Shown: positions 8,621 to 14,563, counted from the stretch's first letter. The stretch is 14,563 bases of DNA from Deltaproteobacteria bacterium (GCA_022571535.1 JACZXR010000013.1:1-14563); one strand, 5' to 3'. The notes: a model not told the origin generated them from the letters alone. Numbers and translations are program-made.

Positions 8621-8875
8621 ATGAAGCTTTCACTAAGATCCTTGACAATCACGGCGGCTGTCCTGTGGGGCGGCAGCTTTTTGGTGGTCTCCGGGGCCAA
8701 TCTTCTCTGGCCTCCCTATGGTGCAGCCTTTCTTGAGATCATGAGCTCTCTTTATCCTGGATACGAGGCTGCCGGAACTCCCGGCAGTGTTATTGTGGGT
8801 ACTCTGTATGCCATCTTTGATGGGGCCATCGGCGGTGCCTTTTTTGCCTGGATCTATAATTGCTTTGCCGGCTGA
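8621..8875 (+). CDS. Small two-helix membrane protein of the 'bacteriophage holin'-named family
   Basis: The protein has 84 residues with two predicted membrane helices: about residues 8-30 (ITAAVLWGGSFLVV...) and 55-80 (VIVGTLYAIFDGAIGGAFFAW). The central SLYPGYEAAGTPGS and the DG-x2-GG-x3-AWIYN end match, from memory, a chromosomal family that databases label 'bacteriophage holin'. Nothing here shows lysis activity and no endolysin or phage gene is nearby, so the name should not be taken as function. AGGAGG (8603-8608) and AGGTGA (8611-8616) precede the ATG. It lies 60 bp after addA in the same orientation; co-transcription is possible, but the AT-rich TATAAAAT at 8561-8568 could be part of its own promoter. 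The gene looks real from its ribosome site and membrane pattern; its role is unknown. Confidence 0.75.
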   Translation: MKLSLRSLTITAAVLWGGSFLVVSGANLLWPPYGAAFLEIMSSLYPGYEAAGTPGSVIVGTLYAIFDGAIGGAFFAWIYNCFAG

Positions 8876-8888
8876 CATTAAAATAATG
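8876..8888. repeat. Short AT-rich inverted repeat just after the holin-like stop
   Basis: CATTA (8876-8880) and TAATG (8884-8888) are separated by AAA and begin immediately after the stop codon. Alone it is too weak to be a terminator, but it is the first of a series of adjacent inverted repeats that fills this convergent spacer. Confidence 0.35.
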
Positions 8889-8890
8889 TA

Positions 8891-8930
8891 AACCCCACCT
8901 CTTGAGGCGGGCACAAAGCCGATGGGGGTT
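8891..8930. repeat. Inverted repeat with inner hairpin in convergent spacer
   Basis: AACCCC (8891-8896) pairs with GGGGTT (8925-8930), enclosing a small palindrome CCTCTTGAGG (8898-8907) and a GC-rich middle. The right arm abuts the next hairpin at 8931 with no spacer. Pairing is visible directly; function is not known. Confidence 0.45.
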
Positions 8931-8963
8931 CCAAAGGGGAGAAGCGGCAGTTCTCCCCTTTGG
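8931..8963. repeat. Perfect 13-bp hairpin in convergent spacer
   Basis: CCAAAGGGGAGAA (8931-8943) and TTCTCCCCTTTGG (8951-8963) are exact inverse complements with a 7-base loop (8944-8950). It could act as a bidirectional barrier between addAB and the minus-strand operon, or protect 3' ends of transcripts. Neither strand has a T-run after the stem, so a standard intrinsic terminator is not supported. Confidence 0.7.
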
Positions 8964-8994
8964 TCGAACACGGGGATTCAAACCCCGTGTTCGA
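8964..8994. repeat. Perfect 12-bp hairpin in convergent spacer
   Basis: TCGAACACGGGG (8964-8975) and CCCCGTGTTCGA (8983-8994) are exact inverse complements around the loop ATTCAAA. It begins at the base after the previous hairpin ends. The loop recalls a tRNA T-arm, but the invariant G53-C61 pair would not form and no other tRNA arms are present. No U-tract follows. Confidence 0.7.
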
Positions 8995-9002
8995 TATAAC
9001 TT

Positions 9003-9061
9003 GATTCTTCACTTTGTTCAGAATGACGAGCGCGCAGCGTGGAAGAACTATGCATCGAATC
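9003..9061. repeat. Palindromic element resembling a dispersed intergenic repeat
   Basis: The element opens with GATTCTTC and contains TTCAGAATGAC (ends 9027), a pattern I recognise as widely dispersed in genomes of environmental bacteria. Internally ATTCT (9004-9008) pairs with AGAAT (9020-9024). TTCTTC (9005-9010) pairs with GAAGAA (9042-9047) and GATTC (9003-9007) with GAATC (9057-9061), so the whole stretch can fold as an imperfect long hairpin. It lies immediately beyond the stop of the aminotransferase gene. Only one copy is in the window, so repetitiveness is inferred from memory of similar sequences. Confidence 0.45.
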
Positions 9062-9081
9062 CTCCTTGACGAACCACTATG

Positions 9082-10293
9082 TTATTTGCGGTAAAAATCA
9101 GCGATTCTCTCTACGACTAATTCCTGCAGTTCTGAAGTTAGCTCGGGATACATGGGGATAGCTAGTACCTGTGAGGCGACTAATTCGGCGTTGGGAAAGT
9201 CTCCCTTGTGGTAGCCCAGGTAGTCGAAACAGGGCTGTAGGTGTAAGGGGAGCGGGTAGTAAACCTGTGTCTGAATTCCGTGCTCTCCGAGATAGTGTCT
9301 CAACTCGTCCCGGCGCTGCACGCGGACCACATAGCAATTAAAAACATGGGATTTCCCGTTGCCACCTGGAGGTAGGGTGATAATCTGGTTCCCGACCAGT
9401 CCTGTCGTTAAAAATAGGCTGTGGTAGAGATCGGCTCGCTGGATTCTCTCATCATGCCACTGGTCCAGGTGGCGCAGCTTGACCTTTAGGACCGCTGCCT
9501 GTATCACATCCAAGCGCGAGTTGATGCCCACGGCCTGGTGGTGATACTTCGAGCCCTGTCCATGGACCCTGAGCATCCTGACCTTATCAGCTAATGGACT
9601 CTGGTCGGTTGCCACCAGGCCTCCGTCTCCAATTCCACCCAGGGTCTTCGTGGGGAAAAAAGAAAAGCATCCCAAATCTCCTGCGGTCCCGGCAGCCCTG
9701 GAAATTCCTGGGCCTATCTGGAACCGCGCGCCGAAGGCCTGGGCGACGTCCTCGACAATGGTGAGATGATATTTGTGCCCAAGTGAGACCAGGGATGACA
9801 TGGAGCAACATTGCCCAAAGAGATGGACCGGCAAAATGATTTTAATCCGACAGTGAGTCTCTGGGTCAAACAATCCCTGCCCTTCTGGGTGCGGCTTGAA
9901 CCGCCCTTTCAGAAGGACCTCCACCGCCTTTGTGTCCATCAGGTAGCTCTCAGGATCGATGTCCACAAAGAGAGGGGTTGCCCCCAAGCGTGTAACGCAA
10001 GAAACCGTGGAGAAAAAGGTGAAGGCAGGAACCAAGACCCCGTCTCCCGCCCCGATTCCAAGCGCCATCAGGGAAAGGAGCAATGCGTCACTCCCGGAGG
10101 CTACACCGATGGCACCATTACATTGAAGATAGGAGGCCACCTGTTCTTCGAATTGCTGGACTGACGGTCCTAGGATGAAGGCCTGGGAGTCCAGGACCTC
10201 ATCGAGCGCATGTCGGACTTCAGTCTGGATCCTACCGTATTGCGCTTTAAGGTCCAGGAGCGGGACCTTGATAGTGGGTATCTCTGCCCTTTT
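9082..10293 (-). CDS. DegT/DnrJ/EryC1/StrS family PLP-dependent sugar aminotransferase
   Basis: These enzymes transfer an amino group, usually from glutamate, to a nucleotide-linked keto sugar for surface polysaccharide or glycan synthesis. The family opening VPLLDLKAQYGRI is followed by GSDALLLSL, an acidic VEDVAQAFGA segment that contacts the PLP ring nitrogen, and the Schiff-base lysine in FSFFPTKTLGGIGDGG (codon at 9646-9648). NSRLDVIQAAVLKVKL and the C-terminal YPLPLHLQPCF are also typical. The chosen GTG start (10293) gives 403 residues and puts the N-terminus where the family usually begins, with a modest AAGG upstream; a TTG at 10338 would add 15 residues without a well-spaced ribosome site. 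It is the last gene of the minus-strand run. No other sugar gene is adjacent, so the substrate is unknown. Confidence 0.9.
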   Translation of the reverse strand, partial: KRAEIPTIKVPLLDLKAQYGRIQTEVRHALDEVLDSQAFILGPSVQQFEEQVASYLQCNGAIGVASGSDALLLSLMALGIGAGDGVLVPAFTFFSTVSCVTRLGATPLFVDIDPESYLMDTKAVEVLLKGRFKPHPEGQGLFDPETHCRIKIILPVHLFGQCCSMSSLVSLGHKYHLTIVEDVAQAFGARFQIGPGISRAAGTAGDLGCFSFFPTKTLGGIGDGGLVATDQSPLADKVRMLRVHGQGSKYHHQAVGINSRLDVIQAAVLKVKLRHLDQWHDERIQRADLYHSLFLTTGLVGNQIITLPPGGNGKSHVFNCYVVRVQRRDELRHYLGEHGIQTQVYYPLPLHLQPCFDYLGYHKGDFPNAELVASQVLAIPMYPELTSELQELVVERIADFYRK

Positions 10294-10374
10294 CACAGTT
10301 GTTGCCTTGGTGAAGTAACTCCGGGGGCAGGTGGACAACTCTTTGACTGCCGGTTATCCGCCCCAAATGGCACT

Positions 10375-11736
10375 TTAAACGCTCGTCTTGACTGCAGGTG
10401 GCTTACCCTTCAAGGTCTCTTCGGCTATCTCGGCTAGTAGGCGGTCATTTTCGTGGTCCAGAGCAAAGACCCGAAACTGTACTACTTTTGAAGGGATAAA
10501 CTCGAAAAGCTCTGCCAGGGACTCACTGGCAATCTCACCCGTGGAGGGATCAAAGATATAGATCTGCTTCTTTCCCATGGCGAAAGGGCTTTCAGGCCTG
10601 GGGTCTTGGGTCGCCATATCCACGCGAAAAGTTAAATCGCGAGAAGATGGTGGAAGAGAGGCTCGGACACGTTCTTCCCAATCACCCTCCTGGACCAAGG
10701 CCATGCCGTAGCGCAGCTCGTTCAGTGACAGAGTTCGATCATAGGCCATCTTCCATTTGATATCCCGACCCAGAATCCTTCCCCATTCTCGTGCCAGGTC
10801 TTTGGTCTCTTCTTTCCCCCACCGCCAGTGGGAGACCTCCTCCAATAAAGACCAGTCCGTGAGATAAAGGTAGCGCTCCATATGGTCAAGAGGGTTCCCA
10901 GGAAAGACCTTCCGAATGGTCTCCGGAAAAATCTCTCTCAGGTGGAGATCGATGGCGCGTGTGGTTCGGTGATAATAGACATTGGTATAAAGGTAGAGGC
11001 GAGTGTTCAGGAACATCGCTAATGCTGTGTTACCCGACTTATGGAGGGTTAGACCTTTAGGGGAAAAGAAGGAATAGTGGATCAGCCGCTCCCGATCTAT
11101 GGGTCCCACTGCGACGCCACACATGTAGGAGTCCCGTGAAACGTAGTCGAGGTTATCAAAGGTATAGATTCCACTGGTCAAAGGTTGAAGGAACCTGAGC
11201 CATTTGGGTTTGTGGCTATCGTCCTTGCCGTTTTTTTTGATGGGAAAGGCGATGTCCTCCGGTTTGAGCTCTTCTCCCGGGGCGAAAGGGCCACTCGGGC
11301 TGCGGCGCAACTGCCGAATCAGTTCACCGAGCTTCTCTCGAATAATGACCTGCCCTATATCTTCATGGGTAATCTTGAATTCCGTTAGGAAGTTGTCATC
11401 AAAAAAATGTCCAAAAGGACCATGCCCAACGTCATGGAGAAGACCGGTCACCCTTAGATACTCCTCAATAAAAGGGGCGGAAGGGCACTCGTCTCCCAAA
11501 ATTCGGTAGAGCGAAGGGTAGAGGTGTTTGGCAAACTCTCCTGCGAGGTGCATGGCCCCTAGAGAGTGTTGGAACCGACTATGTTCTGCCGAGGGATATA
11601 CCCAGCGGGCGCTCTGCAATTGATAAATATAGCGAAGTCTCTGAACCCACGGGGAATCAATGAGGTCCTTCTCGGTTATTTCCCCTTTCTGCTGCGGAAT
11701 GGTGAACTGGATGTAGTGGTGAATGGGATCGGCCAT
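10375..11736 (-). CDS. HD-domain phosphohydrolase of the dNTP triphosphohydrolase/SAMHD1-like type
   Basis: With the start chosen here the protein has 453 residues. It opens ADPIHHYIQFT, the usual beginning of these HD proteins, then WVQRLRYIYQLQSARWVYP and SRFQHSLGAMHLAGEF. Predicted metal ligands are H57, H101-D102 (LLHDVGHGPFGHFFDD) and D194 in TFDNLDYVSRDSYMCG. The family hydrolyses phosphate esters, often dNTPs; the exact substrate cannot be read. ATG 11736 is preferred because GAGGGG lies nine bases upstream; longer options include a TTG at 11793 that would overlap the archease gene by 11 bases. It sits between archease and the aminotransferase gene, all on the minus strand. The C-terminal third carries no motif I recognise. 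Confidence 0.87.
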   Translation of the reverse strand: MADPIHHYIQFTIPQQKGEITEKDLIDSPWVQRLRYIYQLQSARWVYPSAEHSRFQHSLGAMHLAGEFAKHLYPSLYRILGDECPSAPFIEEYLRVTGLLHDVGHGPFGHFFDDNFLTEFKITHEDIGQVIIREKLGELIRQLRRSPSGPFAPGEELKPEDIAFPIKKNGKDDSHKPKWLRFLQPLTSGIYTFDNLDYVSRDSYMCGVAVGPIDRERLIHYSFFSPKGLTLHKSGNTALAMFLNTRLYLYTNVYYHRTTRAIDLHLREIFPETIRKVFPGNPLDHMERYLYLTDWSLLEEVSHWRWGKEETKDLAREWGRILGRDIKWKMAYDRTLSLNELRYGMALVQEGDWEERVRASLPPSSRDLTFRVDMATQDPRPESPFAMGKKQIYIFDPSTGEIASESLAELFEFIPSKVVQFRVFALDHENDRLLAEIAEETLKGKPPAVKTSV

Positions 11737-11745
11737 CAGGGCCGT

Positions 11746-11751
11746 CCCCTC
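11746..11751 (-). promoter_or_regulatory. Ribosome binding site deciding the HD-protein start
   Basis: GAGGGG on the minus strand ends nine bases before ATG 11736. The upstream alternatives (TTG 11793 and in-frame ATGs between them) lack comparable sites, so the shorter protein is favoured. Confidence 0.5.
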
Positions 11752-11782
11752 ATATTCCCTTTCCATTCTTTGGACCATCCCG

Positions 11783-12208
11783 TCAGAGCTCAAAATTCAT
11801 CTGCGCTGTCCATTGTTCGCCTGTTTTTCCCATACGGCATTGGTGGTGAACTACAGCCCGAATCTCCCTCTGGATTTCATGACGATCGGGGTCGTATTTC
11901 TCGCCTCTTCCCTCGGCGCGGACATAGAATTCCCTAGTCTCATGGACTTCGAATTCCTTGAGTAGGTATCCGCTTCCCTGATAGAGATACAGCAGTTCAC
12001 GCATCCAGTTAACCATCAAGTCATTGTCGTCTATCCCTTCGACTTCCAGAGGAAGACGTTCTTGTATTTGGACCTTTTCCAGATCGGTCATTAGGTCAAA
12101 AATGGCAAAGGCCGACTTGGTAAGGAGTTCAGACTTTGTCTTTCCAACGACCTTGACGATTAACTCTGGGGAACTTTTGATAATTTTGTATCCCCTCCCG
12201 TTCGCCAT
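11783..12208 (-). CDS. Archease-family protein, divergent
   Basis: This 141-residue protein fits the archease family, small proteins that activate the RtcB RNA ligase by promoting its guanylylation. Supporting segments are SELLTKSAFAIFDLMTD, DDNDLMVNWMRELLYLY (the family's D-L-x2-L-x2-W-L-x-E-L-L element) and EKYDPDRHEIQREIRAVVHH followed by a tryptophan near the end. The usual N-terminal H-T-A-D segment reads SSPELIV and the usual C-terminal acidic pair (D-I or D-V) reads EL, so metal-binding residues may be altered. AGGAG lies eight bases before the ATG. It lies 49 bp after the larB-like gene. No RtcB is present in the window; the partner, if any, must be elsewhere. Confidence 0.8.
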   Translation of the reverse strand: MANGRGYKIIKSSPELIVKVVGKTKSELLTKSAFAIFDLMTDLEKVQIQERLPLEVEGIDDNDLMVNWMRELLYLYQGSGYLLKEFEVHETREFYVRAEGRGEKYDPDRHEIQREIRAVVHHQCRMGKTGEQWTAQMNFEL

Positions 12209-12257
12209 GATTATTCTCCTCTCAAAACACAGGGTTTAAGCCAGAGAATCCAACACC

Positions 12258-13007
12258 TCAGGATCGATTGATTAGGCTAGCCGCAAAGCCAGCCCCAAAG
12301 CCGTTGTCAATGTTTACCACAGTAACCCCCGCGGCGCATGAATTCAGCATCCCTAGAAGAGCAGAGATGCCCTGAAAGCTCGCCCCGTACCCAATGCTTG
12401 TGGGGACGGCGATCACGGGCTTATCTATCATCCCGGCAACCACGCTGGGTAAGGCCCCCTCCATGCCTGCGACGACAATTAGGACGGAGGCCGAAAGGAG
12501 CCTCTGTCGGCTGTCCAAAAGACGATGAATCCCGGCCACTCCCACATCGAAAAGCCGTTCCACCCGATTGCCCATCATCTCCCCCGTCAGCACCGCCTCC
12601 TCCGCAACGGGAATGTCCGATGTCCCGGCACAGATGACTAGTAATGTACCCTTTCCCCTCATCGGGATCCGCTTCCCGATCCAAGTCGCTGCACGGGCTT
12701 TGGAGTGATATCGTAGGCCCTTGACCTGTTTGCGCAGGGCCGTCATCTTTTCTGCTGACAGCCGAGTAATCAATACATTCGCCCCTTGCCTCCGCATCGC
12801 CCGTGTAATTGCTGCGATGGCATTGGTTGGCTTTGCCTCCCCCATAATGACTTCAGGGAAGCCCTGCCTCAGAAACCGGTGGTGATCTAACTTGGCAAAT
12901 CCCAGATCTTCAAAGGGAAGGTCGCGCAGTCTTTCTATAGCTCTGTTGACCGTTACGCTGCCTTTCCGAACGCCGTCTAAGAGTTTTGCTAATCTCTCGG
13001 TGTCCAT
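12258..13007 (-). CDS. larB: LarB-like protein (NCAIR mutase/PurE-related; nickel pincer cofactor biosynthesis)
   Basis: LarB carboxylates and hydrolyses nicotinic acid adenine dinucleotide to start the nickel-pincer cofactor of lactate racemase and related enzymes. The 249-residue protein matches throughout: LRDLPFEDLGFAKLDHHRFLRQGFPEVIMGEAK near the N-terminus (quoted in part as LPFEDLGFAKLDHHR), then the PurE-like core TSDIPVAEEAVLTGEMMGN, VVAGMEGALPSVVAG, PTSIGYGASFQG and NIDNGFGAGFAA. C224 in NSCAAGVTVVNID corresponds to the conserved active-site cysteine of LarB. The start at MDTERLAKLL fits the family although the purine-rich AGAGGGG is unusually close to the ATG. LarC and LarE are not in the window, so either they lie elsewhere or the protein serves another carboxylase role; orphan copies are common. 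Confidence 0.9.
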   Translation of the reverse strand: MDTERLAKLLDGVRKGSVTVNRAIERLRDLPFEDLGFAKLDHHRFLRQGFPEVIMGEAKPTNAIAAITRAMRRQGANVLITRLSAEKMTALRKQVKGLRYHSKARAATWIGKRIPMRGKGTLLVICAGTSDIPVAEEAVLTGEMMGNRVERLFDVGVAGIHRLLDSRQRLLSASVLIVVAGMEGALPSVVAGMIDKPVIAVPTSIGYGASFQGISALLGMLNSCAAGVTVVNIDNGFGAGFAASLINRS

Positions 13008-13109
13008 ATCCCCTCTTACCGATGTCCCACCAAACTCACTGGTCCCGGCACAGCACGGAACATTAAGCTATCAGGTTTGGTATGTGTCATGGACGGCAGA
13101 GTTCGGGAA

Positions 13110-14105
13110 TTATGGTCTGTCCTTGAAGTGGTCGTAGCCCATCTTTGGAAATGGCAGAGGGGTTCCTTTGGCATTCACGATCGTGATTCCATGGCGGGCA
13201 GGGACACATTTTCCGATGCGTGTTATCGGGACACCTAACCGTGTGCGGATCTCTTCCAGACGAGCGCGGTCCCGAGCACGGATACAGAAAAGGAGTTCAT
13301 AGTCTTCCCCTCCCGTAAGGGCGTAGCGGACTTCCTTCCAACCTGCGCAATGCTGAAACTGACGGGAAAGAGGCAGGGCCTCTTGCCAAATGACTGCCCC
13401 GGTCCCACTGGCCTCACAGAGATGGGCCAGGTCCTGAAGCAGACCGTCACTGATATCGATCATAGCCCGGGCAAGCCTTTTTTTCGCCAAGAGGGCTCCG
13501 GCCTTTAGACGAGCGGTTGGAAGGCGATGGCGAGAACCAAGATAAGCAATCTCAAGACCTTTGGCCCTGGCCTTTGAGGTCTTGAGAAGATCAAGGCCCA
13601 AAGAGGAGTCTCCGATGGTTCCCGTAACATAAAGATCATCCCCCACTTTTGCACCGCTTCGCGTAACGGCCCCGTAAGGGGCGTGGCCTACCAGGAAGGC
13701 GCTGATGAAAAAGAGCTTCGAGGAGCTGGTGTCTCCCCCCACAAGAGCCACACCGCTTTGAGATGCCAGCCGCCTTATCCCACGATAAAATTCTTCTACA
13801 TCCTTGACCTTGAAGTCAACAGGTATTCCCAGGGAAAGAACTAAATAGGCCGGGCTCCCCCCCATGGCCGCCAGGTCACTCAAATTGACTGAAAGGGTCT
13901 TATAACCCAGGTCGAAGAAGGAAGTCCATTTAAGATTAAAGTGAACACCTTCAATAAGAAGGTCTGACGTGATGAGAATCGAATCCTGTCTAGACGTTAC
14001 CCAAGCGGCGTCATCTCCAATCCCTATACGAACACCCCGACCTCTCGGGGTGGCCTTCTGAATCATTTCAATAAGCCCGAACTCCCCTAGCTCCTTTAGT
14101 CTCAT
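13110..14105 (-). CDS. thiL: Thiamine-monophosphate kinase
   Basis: ThiL phosphorylates thiamine monophosphate with ATP to give thiamine diphosphate, the active cofactor. The 331-residue protein has the family's full set of motifs: the ELGEFGLIEMI opening, GIGDDAA (28-34), TSDLLIEGVHF (46-56, with D48 and H55), NLSDLAAMGG, VGGDTSSS, TGTIGDSSLGLDLL, MIDISDGLLQDL and TGGEDYELLF. These are the metal and phosphate binding loops of the PurM-like fold. The length is typical. The ATG follows the stop codon of the upstream Lon-like frame directly (TAG then ATG), with AAGGG five bases before it, so its translation is probably coupled. It precedes the larB-like gene by 102 bp. Confidence 0.95.
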   Translation of the reverse strand: MRLKELGEFGLIEMIQKATPRGRGVRIGIGDDAAWVTSRQDSILITSDLLIEGVHFNLKWTSFFDLGYKTLSVNLSDLAAMGGSPAYLVLSLGIPVDFKVKDVEEFYRGIRRLASQSGVALVGGDTSSSKLFFISAFLVGHAPYGAVTRSGAKVGDDLYVTGTIGDSSLGLDLLKTSKARAKGLEIAYLGSRHRLPTARLKAGALLAKKRLARAMIDISDGLLQDLAHLCEASGTGAVIWQEALPLSRQFQHCAGWKEVRYALTGGEDYELLFCIRARDRARLEEIRTRLGVPITRIGKCVPARHGITIVNAKGTPLPFPKMGYDHFKDRP

Positions 14106-14342
14106 CTAGACCCTTAGGGGAACTGGCTTCTCCCTCCTCACCTTACCCGGGAGCCGCCTCTCCTTTTCCCTTCGTTTGCCTTTGGCTTGATGCATTTTTT
14201 TCCCTGCCGCTTGGGCTCTGGAGGATCTGTCACTTCTAGGCAGAAGGGACGCATCTAGAACATCAGACATGGTCTTGGCAAGGACGAAGTGCAGTCGGCG
14301 CCGCAGCGGCTTGGGAATTTCGTCCAAGTCCTTCTCGTTTTG
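14106..14342 (-). pseudogene. C-terminal fragment of a Lon-type protease, cut at the right junction
   Basis: Reading leftward from about 14342 the frame gives QNEKDLDEIPKPLRRRL followed by HFVLAKTMSDVLDASLLP, which matches the last segment of Lon ATP-dependent proteases (the N-E-K-D-L-x-E-I-P element and the following M-x-x-V-L helix). A long lysine- and arginine-rich tail (about 40 residues) follows before TAG at 14106-14108. The Lon AAA+ and peptidase regions expected before this are absent: to the right of about 14342 the frame no longer resembles Lon, and a helix-turn-helix gene occupies the other strand. It is either the intact 3' end of a gene cut by an assembly join or a truly truncated gene. 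A TTG at 14327 could give a separate short protein, but the Lon match is the better explanation. Confidence 0.6.
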
Positions 14343-14489
14343 ATCAATGAGGCCGCAAAGGCGCTGAACCTTGGCCGCACTTCCGTTTACGCCTTGATTG
14401 ACAAAGGCAAGCTGGAGAGTCGGAAAATGGGACGGCGGCGCATGGTGACCACTGCTTCGATCCGGCGGCTTGTCGACAATCAGGACTAA
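14340..14489 (+). pseudogene. Excisionase-type helix-turn-helix protein, 5' end lost at junction
   Basis: The segment INEAAKALNLGRTSVYALID plus KGKLESRKMGRRRMVTTASIRRLV is a clear winged helix-turn-helix of the excisionase/MerR-like small DNA-binding class. The frame is open from GTG 14289, but residues encoded by 14289-14339 are simply the antisense of the Lon end, so the native N-terminus is missing or replaced. TTG at 14340-14342 is the first codon that plausibly belongs to this gene. In my recollection similar 60-residue proteins occur in alphaproteobacteria in front of a gene starting MKRLNPRR, which is exactly what follows here. It may regulate or accompany an integrated element. Whether it is expressed is unknown. 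Confidence 0.6.
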
Positions 14490-14500
14490 GTGGCATGGCG

Positions 14501-14563
14501 ATGAAGCGGCTTAACCCGCGCCGCGCCAAGCTGCACCGGTCCTACAGCGTTAATGAACTGGCC
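14501..14563 (+). CDS. N-terminus of a second helix-turn-helix protein, running off the window
   Basis: Only 21 codons are visible: MKRLNPRRAKLHRSYSVNEL and one more. This opening is characteristic of helix-turn-helix proteins (expected continuation: a DNA-binding helix pair) that I associate with alphaproteobacterial accessory DNA. An ATG six bases earlier (14495) is an alternative start. It lies 11 bp after the stop of the excisionase-type gene in the same orientation, so the two form a pair. Truncation by the window edge limits confidence. Confidence 0.5.
   Translation, partial: MKRLNPRRAKLHRSYSVNELA

Noticed and set aside
8887..8930. Weak similarity of AAACC...CAAAGCC to a cyclic di-GMP-I riboswitch
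   Set aside because: The tetraloop-receptor half is absent and no plus-strand gene follows; it lies in a convergent spacer.
8964..8994. tRNA T-arm-like hairpin with loop ATTCAAA
   Set aside because: The conserved G53-C61 pair and the other tRNA arms are missing, and the stem is 12 bp rather than 5.
8931..8994. Intrinsic terminators
   Set aside because: Stems are strong but no run of T follows on either strand, so they are reported as inverted repeats only.
9811..10164. 117-codon plus-strand open frame inside the aminotransferase gene
   Set aside because: It is the complement of conserved aminotransferase sequence and has no family features.
13008..13109. 102-bp gap between thiL and larB-like gene searched for a riboswitch or small gene
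   Set aside because: No convincing stem, ribosome site or thiamine-type element was seen.

Overview
This is a bacterial window with mid-range GC (mid-fifties by eye). The gene content suggests a Gram-negative lineage of the Deltaproteobacteria / NC10 / Nitrospirota kind: an AddAB-type recombination nuclease pair, an archease, a LarB-like protein, ThiL, Lon and a small 'bacteriophage holin'-type membrane protein. No rRNA or tRNA is present to confirm this, so the taxonomic guess is weak. No CRISPR array, insertion sequence or rRNA/tRNA gene was seen.

Left block (1-1534, minus strand): a two-gene unit. A dihydrodipicolinate-synthase-family aldolase/lyase is followed 21 bp later by a haem-oxygenase-like (HDO) iron enzyme that runs off the left edge. 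The aldolase keeps the Schiff-base lysine but has lost DHDPS-specific residues. The HDO protein carries what looks like a full set of di-iron ligands. I read this as a possible small metabolic pathway of unknown substrate. A 232-bp divergent intergenic region (1535-1766) with an inverted repeat and a direct repeat separates it from the next block.

Central block (1767-8875, plus strand): addB-like and addA-like genes overlapping by 4 bp. Together they encode a helicase-nuclease for double-strand-break end processing. AddB lacks a Walker A motif but has the nuclease residues and four iron-sulfur cysteines. AddA has all UvrD-type helicase motifs and its own nuclease. An 84-residue two-helix membrane protein follows.

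Convergent spacer (8876-9081): packed with consecutive perfect or near-perfect inverted repeats without U-tracts, then a palindromic element that resembles dispersed repeats of environmental bacterial genomes.

Right block (9082-14342, minus strand; read right to left): the C-terminal end of a Lon-type protease, then thiL, larB-like, archease, an HD-domain phosphohydrolase and a DegT-family sugar aminotransferase. All are co-directional with short gaps, so they form a plausible long operon. Its members share no obvious pathway: protein turnover, thiamine diphosphate synthesis, cofactor metabolism, RNA ligase activation, nucleotide hydrolysis and sugar amination.

Right edge (about 14340-14563, plus strand): Lon similarity stops abruptly and is replaced on the other strand by two small helix-turn-helix genes of a kind I associate with alphaproteobacterial mobile or accessory DNA. 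The first has lost its own start and is fused to Lon antisense sequence. This is either a true insertion or deletion junction or, quite possibly, an assembly chimera; conclusions from the last ~220 bp should be treated with caution.
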